A stretch of 35,270 nucleotides of DNA from Anaerolineae bacterium (lineage in GTDB: Bacteria; Chloroflexota; Anaerolineae; Aggregatilineales; UBA3940). A program made the translations under genes and the position numbers. How positions within the stretch are numbered: the first letter of the stretch is position 1; each line of letters starts with the position of its first letter. The notes below the pieces were generated by a model that saw nothing but the letters and a program-made list of their open reading frames with translations, was not told where the DNA came from and made no database searches. The DNA is taken from positions 1 through 35,270 of the forward strand of contig JAFGMS010000037.1 in NCBI GenBank assembly GCA_016927375.1, read 5' to 3'. Of the stretch, positions 25,122 to 31,801 are shown piece by piece.

Positions 25122-25163
25122 GTTGCCGCCGGAGTATAACACTCTCTCCCCCGGCGTGGCAAC
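25122..25163. repeat. Inverted repeat between the propeller lipoprotein and nuoA
   Basis: GTTGCC-GCCGG (25122-25132) pairs with CCGGC-gt-GGCAAC (25151-25163), with an 18-nt loop and a 2-nt bulge. There is no T-run, so it is not a canonical terminator. It could still end lipoprotein transcripts or shape the nuoA leader. Confidence 0.4.
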
Positions 25164-25208
25164 ACACACAGACACACGGTCGACAAAGGAAAGCAAAGGC
25201 CTATGCCA

Positions 25209-26393
25209 TCAACGATCACCGACAACAAGCGGCATCTCGCCGGAAGCCAGCATACGGCCGGGTGAGCCGTCAAGAGGGAGCAGCCACAGCGATGGGCCCT
25301 CTTCGCCGGTCAACCAACGCTGCACGACAACGCCATCCTCACCATGCCAGGCAAGCGCCATGTCGTTGACGCCCTGCTGCGGAGCCAGCGCCGTGATCTG
25401 GTAGGTGCCGTCCGCGCCAGGTTGCAGCAAGACGGCTAATCCGTTTTCGCCCTGCTCAGTCTGAGTGACCTGTAAAGCAACAATGCGAACGCCATCAGGC
25501 GCAAAGCGGGCCGACCGGAATATACCTACCGCGTCCTCCGCCGAAATTCTTCTAATATCGATGACGGCTCCCGGCGGCTGGGGAATGGTCCCCAGGTAAA
25601 GCGGCACATTGGGGGCCATCGCTTCCGCCTGGTTGAAAAGCAGCGCCTTTGTCTGGTCGGATGAGATATTCCACAGGCCGAAACCATCGACCAGAGGCAC
25701 GGTTGTACCGCTGGATGGCGCCAACAGCAGCCAGCTGCCGGGATCATCGCTGCCGACCGCCATGCGGCGCACAGCCAACAAATCGGGGCCAAGCACAAAG
25801 CCCGGTTGGTAGAGAGCCGGGTCCGAGGCGAGGTCTGTATCAAGCAGCGTTACCGGAGGCGTCCCGGGTGGCATGGCAGCCTGCCAGATACGGCTGGCTG
25901 AAGGCAACCCTTGTTCATCGAATGCAGCTTCGTGATAGATGAGTGCATCGCCCCCTGCAGACCAGATGAGCGCATCGAAGCTGCTGGAGGGCATCTCTGC
26001 CACGACTGTAGGCTGCCCCAGGCTGAGATCGAGTACCATCACCTGCTGCGAGGAGACCGTAAAGGCTGCATACTGGCCACCAGGCGAAATTGTCAGATAG
26101 CGAAGCGCCGAGCCTGGCGGCAAAGTGGTCAAGACCCGCTCTCCAGCGCCATCGGTCCCCGTTGCCCACAGTTGTCCATCCCGCACAAAGAGAACTTCAC
26201 CCTGAGCAGCCCCTGCCACAGGCTTGGAAACTGCCTCAGTTACAGTTCCGGCGCCGGCCATCGGGCTGGACTGAAGCGCTGCTTCAGGCGGGGGTGGTGG
26301 GGTAATCTGCTCGCCGGCAAAGAGGCTGCATCCTGCCAACAACATAACAAACGCCAGAGATCCCAATAATATGGCGCACCTAAGCTTCTGCAT
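25209..26393 (-). CDS. Lipoprotein with a beta-propeller-like (WD40/TolB-type) domain
   Basis: A 394-residue exported lipoprotein. The signal has MQKLR, a hydrophobic core and an LLAGC lipobox. A Pro-rich linker (TPPPPPEAA) follows. From about residue 65 there are repeated blade-like segments of the type G-E-V-L-F-V-R-D-G-Q-L-W, LTISPGGQYAAF, LIWSAGGDALIYHE and ARFAPDGVRIVALQV, as in TolB and WD40-like propellers. Such domains bind proteins or ligands outside the cell; the partner is unknown. GAGGAGGGAG precedes ATG 26393. It is followed by nuoA on the same strand after 172 bp with an inverted repeat, probably a different unit. Confidence 0.82.
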   Translation of the reverse strand: MQKLRCAILLGSLAFVMLLAGCSLFAGEQITPPPPPEAALQSSPMAGAGTVTEAVSKPVAGAAQGEVLFVRDGQLWATGTDGAGERVLTTLPPGSALRYLTISPGGQYAAFTVSSQQVMVLDLSLGQPTVVAEMPSSSFDALIWSAGGDALIYHEAAFDEQGLPSASRIWQAAMPPGTPPVTLLDTDLASDPALYQPGFVLGPDLLAVRRMAVGSDDPGSWLLLAPSSGTTVPLVDGFGLWNISSDQTKALLFNQAEAMAPNVPLYLGTIPQPPGAVIDIRRISAEDAVGIFRSARFAPDGVRIVALQVTQTEQGENGLAVLLQPGADGTYQITALAPQQGVNDMALAWHGEDGVVVQRWLTGEEGPSLWLLPLDGSPGRMLASGEMPLVVGDR

Positions 26394-26430
26394 GTGTCTC
26401 CCTCCTCACAAGGCATGGCTAACCCAACGA

Positions 26431-26458
26431 ATCGTAGCATAGAACAACAGGAGAGCAA
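26431..26458 (-). promoter_or_regulatory. Possible extended -10 promoter of the propeller lipoprotein
   Basis: On the minus strand TTGCTC (26453-26458) and TGC-TACGAT (-10 at 26431-26436) are 16 bp apart. The TG before the -10 box makes it an extended -10 candidate. The leader would be about 32 nt. Confidence 0.45.
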
Positions 26459-26467
26459 AGCCAATTG

Positions 26468-26488
26468 GCTGATGGCTTATAGCTAAGG
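26468..26488. repeat. Heptamer repeat, 3 units
   Basis: GCTGATG, GCTTATA, GCTAAGG. Same family as the repeats in the nuo gaps. Confidence 0.6.
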
Positions 26489-26571
26489 GTGTGTTTCACT
26501 TGAGTTGAGCGTAAACTTCCTGGTCTCCGATCGATTTGTATCTGTTCCCGTCAAGAATGCAATCTACTCGA

Positions 26572-26746
26572 ATTCCTATAAGGGAATTCTCGGTTTCCGG
26601 TAAGAAATGAGCCGGTTTCCTATAAGGATTGGATCGACTTCCTATGAGGACTTACTCCAGATCCTATGGGACTTGCACCGTTTCCTATGCGGATCTGATC
26701 CATTTCCTATGAGGATTTGACCTGATTGCAGGTAGGATTTTGTAGA
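26572..26746. repeat. Eight degenerate 22-bp tandem units with a TTCCTATRAGGA core
   Basis: Units begin at 26572, 26594, 26616, 26638, 26660 (21 bp), 26681, 26703 and 26725. The best units read TTTCCTATAAGGATTGGATC and TTTCCTATGAGGATTTGACC. The core TTCCTATRAGGA is nearly palindromic, and the rest of each unit varies. A possible outlying half-unit starts at 26516. The array lies in the gap between divergent genes. Period 22 places each core on roughly the same DNA face, as in arrays of protein-binding sites or iterons. No open frame covers it. Confidence 0.85.
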
Positions 26747-26823
26747 AGTTCAGCTAGCCCGGCCGTGACATAGGACGGGCCATTACAGCAATCCCCGAGA
26801 GTTGAGATGAAACACGCCCAATA

Positions 26824-26844
26824 GCTAATAGCTTATGGCTGTAG
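26824..26844. repeat. Heptamer repeat, 3 units
   Basis: GCTAATA, GCTTATG, GCTGTAG. It lies after the 22-bp array. Confidence 0.55.
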
Positions 26845-26961
26845 CCCAAGCACCTAAGTTTTGAGGCAAAATTCGGTCAGGCAAGCCCCAGAGATCGCGT
26901 TCATTCATGGCCGTTTTAGCCTCGAAGCTATGCTAGATGATGAATATTCAAATGGCCTCTA

Positions 26962-27141
26962 AGCTCGACTTTGCACATCGACAACATATGTGTGGCAAGT
27001 GGATTCCCGCTTTCGCGGGAATGACAGCGTTGAGGTGCTCAATATTTTTGAATGTCGCGGCTTGACCATGATGTTGGAAAACCCAATCTCTTGTGCATAA
27101 TCCTTCATGGACGTTCAGATAAGAATGTGCAAAGTCGAGCT
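26962..27141. mobile_element. 180-bp element with 17-bp terminal inverted repeats (MITE-like candidate)
   Basis: AGCTCGACTTTGCACAT (26962-26978) is repeated exactly in reverse at 27125-27141. Between them is the ATTCCCGC-TTTC-GCGGGAAT palindrome (27003-27022) followed by GACAG, shared with 19191-19215. No gene fits inside. No clear target duplication is visible beyond possible TA flanks. It may be a miniature transposon remnant or a long hairpin element. Confidence 0.55.
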
Positions 27142-27194
27142 AAGAACTGATCACTGCAAACTGTCTTTCACTGTGCCAATCACCTAGGACTGTC

Positions 27195-27200
27195 TATAAT
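27195..27200 (+). promoter_or_regulatory. -10 box of the first femAB-like gene
   Basis: A perfect TATAAT lies 30 nt before the GTG start at 27231. No good -35 box is seen at 16-18 bp, so an activator may be needed. Confidence 0.5.
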
Positions 27201-27230
27201 CTGGCAATCAACCAAGTGAGGAGCATCATT

Positions 27231-28298
27231 GTGAGCACTACAGTCCTCTCTCCAACACCTGAAACCTGGGACAGCTTTGTCGAGGCCCAAAGTGGCCATT
27301 TCCTACAAACTTCCCGCTGGGGAGAGATCAAACGAACCACAGCCAACTGGGAATACGACATCATTGCATTGGAAGAGAACGGCCAGCTTATTGCCGGAGC
27401 CCTGATGCTCTATTGGCAAGCGCCGCTAGGTCTGGGGACAATTGCCTATGTGGCGCGCGGCCCGGTGATCGATTGGAACGATGATGAGCGGGTTGTCGCG
27501 CTGCTCCATGCACTCGATGCCGCTGCGCGCCGGCACCGCGCCATCATGCTCAAGGTTGAGCCCCATCTGGAAGACACACCCGAAGTGCGAGAACGGCTGG
27601 CCGGGTTCGACCTAACGGCATCGACGCACAACATCCAGCCTAAATGCACGATCTTGATCGACTTAGGCGGGACAGAAGAAGGCGTCCAGGCCCGGATGAA
27701 CCAGGGCACTCGCCGCAAAATTCGTACTGCCGGCAAACGTGACGTGAAGATACGACACGGAAAGACAGAAGACATCGATTCATTTTATGAGCTGACGGCA
27801 ATAACCGCACAGCGAGACAAAATCGCCATACGCAGCCTGGAATACCATCGCAAACTGTTCGATCTCTTCGCCCCCAACCACGCCACGCTGATCATGGCTT
27901 CTTACCAGGACCGCGATCTGGGAGGCATCCTGGTTCTCGCCCTGGGCAAGCACGCGTGGTACCTATATGGTGCATCCTCCAATGAGGAGCGTGAGCGCAT
28001 GCCCAACTATGCCGTCCAGTGGGAGGCCATCCGCTGGGCGCGCGAGCGCGGCTGCACCGAATACGACCTGTGGGGTATTCCTGATGAAGATGAGCAAACA
28101 CTCGAAGCCCAATTCCAGCACCGTCGAGACGGGCTGTGGGGCGTATATGGGTTCAAACGCGGCTTTGGAGGACGCGTATGGCAAAGCGTCGGCGCGTGGG
28201 ACAGGCCATACAATCCTCTTCTCTATGCTGTTTACAAGATTGCAGCGGCGATCAGGGATTGGTGGCGGGCCAGAATGAACATAGTGACAAGCCACTGA
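27231..28298 (+). CDS. FemAB-like aminoacyltransferase (peptidoglycan bridge family), copy 1
   Basis: A 355-residue protein of the FemAB/FemX family, two GNAT-like domains in tandem. FemAB enzymes add amino acids from aminoacyl-tRNA to the stem peptide of lipid II. Visible parts: HFLQTSRWGEIK near the N terminus, GTRRKIRTAGKRDVKIR (central), HAWYLYGASSNEERERMPNY and QWEAIRWARERGCTEYDLWGIP, then YGFKRGFGGRVWQSVGAWDRP. GTG 27231 is preferred because GAGGAG lies 7 nt upstream; the frame also opens at GTG 27216, which overlaps that site. A paralogue is at 34161-35270. Function in cell-wall bridge formation is inferred from family; substrate is unknown. Confidence 0.88.
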   Translation: MSTTVLSPTPETWDSFVEAQSGHFLQTSRWGEIKRTTANWEYDIIALEENGQLIAGALMLYWQAPLGLGTIAYVARGPVIDWNDDERVVALLHALDAAARRHRAIMLKVEPHLEDTPEVRERLAGFDLTASTHNIQPKCTILIDLGGTEEGVQARMNQGTRRKIRTAGKRDVKIRHGKTEDIDSFYELTAITAQRDKIAIRSLEYHRKLFDLFAPNHATLIMASYQDRDLGGILVLALGKHAWYLYGASSNEERERMPNYAVQWEAIRWARERGCTEYDLWGIPDEDEQTLEAQFQHRRDGLWGVYGFKRGFGGRVWQSVGAWDRPYNPLLYAVYKIAAAIRDWWRARMNIVTSH

Positions 28299-28318
28299 AG
28301 GAGAGAAAATGCGAATGT

Positions 28319-28347
28319 TAGACCGTCAGATGAGCAGATGTTATAAT
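28319..28347 (+). promoter_or_regulatory. Likely promoter of the TPR-chaperone operon
   Basis: TAGACC (28319-28324) and a perfect TATAAT (28342-28347) are 17 bp apart, just after the femAB-like gene. Transcription would start near 28354, giving a leader of about 130 nt. No CIRCE element (TTAGCACTC-N9-GAGTGCTAA) is present. Confidence 0.6.
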
Positions 28348-28360
28348 CGGCCAGACTGAA

Positions 28361-28449
28361 GCCGGCATCAACACGCCTACAATAATGCAGATGCCGGCCA
28401 ACCGGCCGTGAAGCACACTTCCGATCATCTTGCGGCTGCTTATGATCGG
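28361..28449 (+). promoter_or_regulatory. Two-hairpin leader of the TPR-chaperone operon
   Basis: GCCGGCATC (28361-28369) pairs with GATGCCGGC (28390-28398), and CCGATCAT (28421-28428) pairs with ATGATCGG (28442-28449). The second stem ends about 38 nt before the start codon. It may be a temperature- or protein-responsive leader, but neither stem covers the ribosome-binding site, so the role is unproven. Confidence 0.4.
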
Positions 28450-28487
28450 GGAAACGTTTATTTCTGACATAACAGGATCAACCGACA

Positions 28488-30653
28488 TTGAGCAAGAAGT
28501 CCAGACAAAAATCCTCCCGTACCGGCTCCCCCAAGAAAAGATCTAGGGCCCCTATCTCAATAGGCTGGAGCGGTGAGAAGGCATTCAAAAAGGGGGACTA
28601 CCAACAAGCCATCAAAACATGGGAGCCTTTGCTGAAGGACTCTAGCATCAAGCCCTCTCTAAAAGAGAATATAGAAAAAAGTCTGGCTGAAGCCTATTTT
28701 CGGTATGGGCAACACATTCTGTTCACCGAGACAGCCAAAGCCTGTGAGCTCATCCAGTCAGCTGCTCAACTGCGTCCCGAAGACCCCCTCTACTCTTACC
28801 ATGCGGGCCTGGCCCTGCACCGCTACAATAAGTTCGAGGAAGCGATAACCTGGTACCGCGAAGCTATGCAACGCGATCCGGATTACAGGCGGGCCTACTA
28901 TCCCCTGGCACTGGCACTGGCCGAAAGTGGCCAGGACGTGTCCGGAGATCCGGTATGGAACGGGCTGGACGAGGAACAGCGCACACGGTTGAAGGAACTG
29001 CCTGGTGATGACCCGGTTTCTCAAGGGTTATTGTCTGTCTCCCAAGGTGACTGGAAAAAGGCCGAGGAGATGTTTACCCAGGGCATACAGGATCAGACCA
29101 TGCCGCCATTGGCCAGAGGTTTGGCACACCACTACCTGGGTGTGACGGCCATACAGCAACAAAACGAGCAGGGGGCACTGGAGCATTGGCAGCAGGCCCG
29201 TGATTGCGGGCTGACAACCAAAGCAAATACGCACAATCTGATTTTGCTGTACCTCAAGCGCATCGAGCAGGCACTTGCTGCCGGAAATGCTACTGAGGCC
29301 GCATCCCTCATAACACTTTACAAAGAATCTGCTCCAGGCGCTATGCCTCCAGACATGGAGTACACATCCCAATTCACGATAGGATACAATCGGGCCTTGC
29401 AGGGGAAGTGGCAAGAAGCTCTGGAATACTGGGAGCCCTTGAAGGAAATTCCTGGCGCCCAGGGACGCACTGCTGCTGCCAACGTCGCAGTTGCCTACGA
29501 GCAGCTTGGAGAATTGTACGAGGCGGCCGAGTCGTGGCGCGAGTTTGTCCGCCGCCGCTCCAAGAAAGAGAGTAGCGATAGCTGGCTGCCGCCTGAGCAG
29601 GTGGCGCGTCTATGGTCGCGCATTGCAGTCCTATACTTACAGGCAGGAGAGCCGGACGAGGCCGCCAAAACCCTCCAGAACGCGCTAAAATACCAACCTG
29701 ATGATCCTACATTGTTGCTCGCTGAGGCACATTGCTACATCGAGCAGGCACGCTACGATGCTGCAGAGAACCGGGTTGACAAAGTCCTGGAGAGCTCGCC
29801 CCAGAACGGTGAAGCATTGACGCTCAAAGCGACGCTGGCCGAGATAAAACCGTTCTGGTTAGCATTCCTCGATGACACCATACCCGGCATCGAGGAATGG
29901 GAGCGTGTGGAGCAGCTCGATGACGAGACCTATGCACCCATAGCCCGCCAAAGGCTCGATGAGCTCTACGAAGAAGACTACAAACGGAAATATTCCCGTG
30001 GGATGGACAAAGCAGCAGCACAAGCAGCACGCAAATGGCTGGAGCGCGATCCTCAAGATCAATGGCGGCGGGCTCGATATGTCAGCTCACTGATCATTGC
30101 CGGTAAGAAGAAGTCAGAAATCGAGCAAGAGGTCGACCAGATCGATTTGACGAACGAGAGCGCGCTTCACCAACTCATCGACGCCTGCCATATAGCCGAA
30201 AAAGACAAAGAAGCTAAGGCACTGATCGAGCGGGCCGATGCGTTGAATCTGCTGTCACCCGACTTCTTTACAGGCGTGGCCAGATGCGCCCTCCGGCGCG
30301 AGCAGCCCCAGATCGCCGAGGCTTACATCGAAGAGGCATTACGAAGAGCCCAAGATCCTGAAGAGATCAAACACACTAAGACCAACATCGGCTACATTTA
30401 CATGGATAACGAGAGAGAAGAACAGGCCAGGGCATGTTGGGAATCCGTTCTCGAAGAGGATCGTTATTTCGGCCCGGCCCTCCAAGGCGTGGCGCTCTTC
30501 GCAGCAAAGGAGATGGAATTCAAACAGGCCAGGCGCTATCTCACTCTGGCGGAAAGGTGGGCCAGGGAAAACAACGATGCCGATCTTCTGGCGAGTATAG
30601 AGGAAGGCCGCAGAGTAATCAGGCAAAGACAGATGCTCCTTTGGGGCTACTAA
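28488..30653 (+). CDS. Large TPR-repeat protein, first gene of the chaperone operon
   Basis: A 721-residue soluble protein made almost wholly of helical repeats. A basic, Ser/Lys/Arg-rich N terminus (about 1-25) precedes TPR units such as YSYHAGLALHRYNKFEEAIT with WYREAMQRDPDYRRAYYPLA (about 100-140), a cluster near 380-450 (YLQAGEPDEAAKTLQNALKY, then IEQARYDAAENRVDKVLES), and another near 625-690. There is no signal peptide or catalytic motif. The start is TTG 28488 with AGGA upstream; no ATG is near. It lies upstream of J-like, GrpE and Hsp70 genes on the same strand, so it may act as a client or co-chaperone scaffold. That role is inference. Confidence 0.8.
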   Translation: MSKKSRQKSSRTGSPKKRSRAPISIGWSGEKAFKKGDYQQAIKTWEPLLKDSSIKPSLKENIEKSLAEAYFRYGQHILFTETAKACELIQSAAQLRPEDPLYSYHAGLALHRYNKFEEAITWYREAMQRDPDYRRAYYPLALALAESGQDVSGDPVWNGLDEEQRTRLKELPGDDPVSQGLLSVSQGDWKKAEEMFTQGIQDQTMPPLARGLAHHYLGVTAIQQQNEQGALEHWQQARDCGLTTKANTHNLILLYLKRIEQALAAGNATEAASLITLYKESAPGAMPPDMEYTSQFTIGYNRALQGKWQEALEYWEPLKEIPGAQGRTAAANVAVAYEQLGELYEAAESWREFVRRRSKKESSDSWLPPEQVARLWSRIAVLYLQAGEPDEAAKTLQNALKYQPDDPTLLLAEAHCYIEQARYDAAENRVDKVLESSPQNGEALTLKATLAEIKPFWLAFLDDTIPGIEEWERVEQLDDETYAPIARQRLDELYEEDYKRKYSRGMDKAAAQAARKWLERDPQDQWRRARYVSSLIIAGKKKSEIEQEVDQIDLTNESALHQLIDACHIAEKDKEAKALIERADALNLLSPDFFTGVARCALRREQPQIAEAYIEEALRRAQDPEEIKHTKTNIGYIYMDNEREEQARACWESVLEEDRYFGPALQGVALFAAKEMEFKQARRYLTLAERWARENNDADLLASIEEGRRVIRQRQMLLWGY

Positions 30654-30811
30654 ACAACAAAAGCTATCCGGCCGACGGTCAGACAAACGCAATACCGGCA
30701 CTTCTGAAGACTGCACAGGGTGGCACAATGAACAAGTTTATAAGTGATTAGGTACGCAAGTTGTTTGCGGTCGGCTGACATCCGGCTGGCTTTTGCGCGA
30801 AGGATACTGAG

Positions 30812-31204
30812 ATGGATACTTCTGAAAAGAAATCGCTAGACCAGCTCTTGAGCCTTATTCGCCAGGAGTTGACCAATCCCTACGAAGTGTTGGGACTGCG
30901 ACAAAATGCTTCATTGGAGCAGGTCAAAAAGGCTTACTTCGCGCTTGTGCGCGAGTTCCCGCCCGAGCGCGACCCGATAGCCTTCAAGAAGATACGGGCA
31001 GCATACGAAGCCGTACGTACGCCTGAAGCAAAAGCAGCCACCGATCTCTTCCTGCTCCACGCCCCGCCGCCTTATACGCCGGATTCACCGCCCCCTGCCC
31101 CGATCCTGGAATACCAGCAGAGCGATTGGCTGGTGCTGGCACGCGCCTACTCCGACTTGGGAGAGGTCGACTTCCGAAAGGATTACCGGGATATCAAGAT
31201 ATGA
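30812..31204 (+). CDS. J-domain-like protein lacking the HPD motif
   Basis: A 130-residue protein. Residues 22-72 follow the J-domain pattern NPYEVLGLRQNASLEQVKKAY, then IAFKKIRAAYEAVRTPEAK, but the catalytic His-Pro-Asp is replaced by Pro-Pro-Glu (50-52, in REFPPERDP). HPD is needed to stimulate Hsp70 ATPase in classical J proteins, so it is unlikely to work in the usual way. A Pro-rich stretch (about 84-99) and a short acidic/aromatic tail follow; there is no zinc-binding or client domain. AAGGA precedes the ATG. Its stop overlaps the grpE start (ATGA), so the two are translationally coupled. Confidence 0.85.
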   Translation: MDTSEKKSLDQLLSLIRQELTNPYEVLGLRQNASLEQVKKAYFALVREFPPERDPIAFKKIRAAYEAVRTPEAKAATDLFLLHAPPPYTPDSPPPAPILEYQQSDWLVLARAYSDLGEVDFRKDYRDIKI

Positions 31205-31794
31205 ACGTCCGTCTCGTCTACGAAGTGCTTAGCGATCTCGCTCGCCGCATCGAGGCAATGGGGAACGGCGATGCAAGCGCCGAGGTCAAACGCCTTTCAC
31301 GTGAGCAGTACAAGGCTAACACCCTCAACGAGCAGCAGCTCGAACAAACCCGGAAAGCGCTCGAACAATCTCAACAGGCCCTCGATGAACTGAAGCGCCA
31401 GTACGAGGAACAAGAGCGACGCGCACGCCTCGATGTCGTCACAGACCTTTTCCCTGTACTGGACAGCATCGAATCGGGGGTTACCAGCGGGGCCGTGCAG
31501 ATCAAGACACTACTGTCCAGCTCCCCGGAGGCAGCCAAAACGCTGGCGGCCTGGCTAAACGGGCAGCGCCTGCTTCGCGAACGTTTGCTGGCGCTGTTGG
31601 CATCGCAAGGTGTACGTCCCCTGCAGGCCAAGAACCAAGCGTTCGATCCCGACTATCATGTCGCCGTGAAAGTAGTCAGTAACCCCTCTATTCCTTCCGG
31701 CCAGGTTGTGGCGGAGGAGCGGCGGGGATATATCTCAGGAGAAACCGTTCTCCGCTATGCAGAAGTGGTCGTCAACAAGACCACCGAGGAGTGA
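31201..31794 (+). CDS. grpE: GrpE-family nucleotide exchange factor
   Basis: A 197-residue GrpE homologue. Residues about 35-85 form the long coiled coil (LNEQQLEQTRKALEQSQQALDE and onward), followed by RRARLDVVTDLFPVLDSIE at the helix bundle, and a C-terminal beta domain FDPDYHVAVKVVSN...GQVVAEERRGYISGETVLRYAEVVV, which matches the family. GrpE dimers release ADP from DnaK. The start at 31201 overlaps the J-like stop; an in-frame extension to 31126 lies inside the J-like gene and is rejected. It sits 7 nt before the Hsp70 start. Confidence 0.9.
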   Translation: MNVRLVYEVLSDLARRIEAMGNGDASAEVKRLSREQYKANTLNEQQLEQTRKALEQSQQALDELKRQYEEQERRARLDVVTDLFPVLDSIESGVTSGAVQIKTLLSSSPEAAKTLAAWLNGQRLLRERLLALLASQGVRPLQAKNQAFDPDYHVAVKVVSNPSIPSGQVVAEERRGYISGETVLRYAEVVVNKTTEE

Positions 31795-31801
31795 GTAGAC
31801 C

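Noticed and set aside
26572-26746. CRISPR array
   Set aside because: The unit period is only 22 bp, no constant repeat alternates with unique spacers, and no cas gene is nearby.
28299-28487. CIRCE/HrcA operator before the chaperone operon
   Set aside because: No TTAGCACTC-N9-GAGTGCTAA is present; the hairpins there have unrelated sequence.
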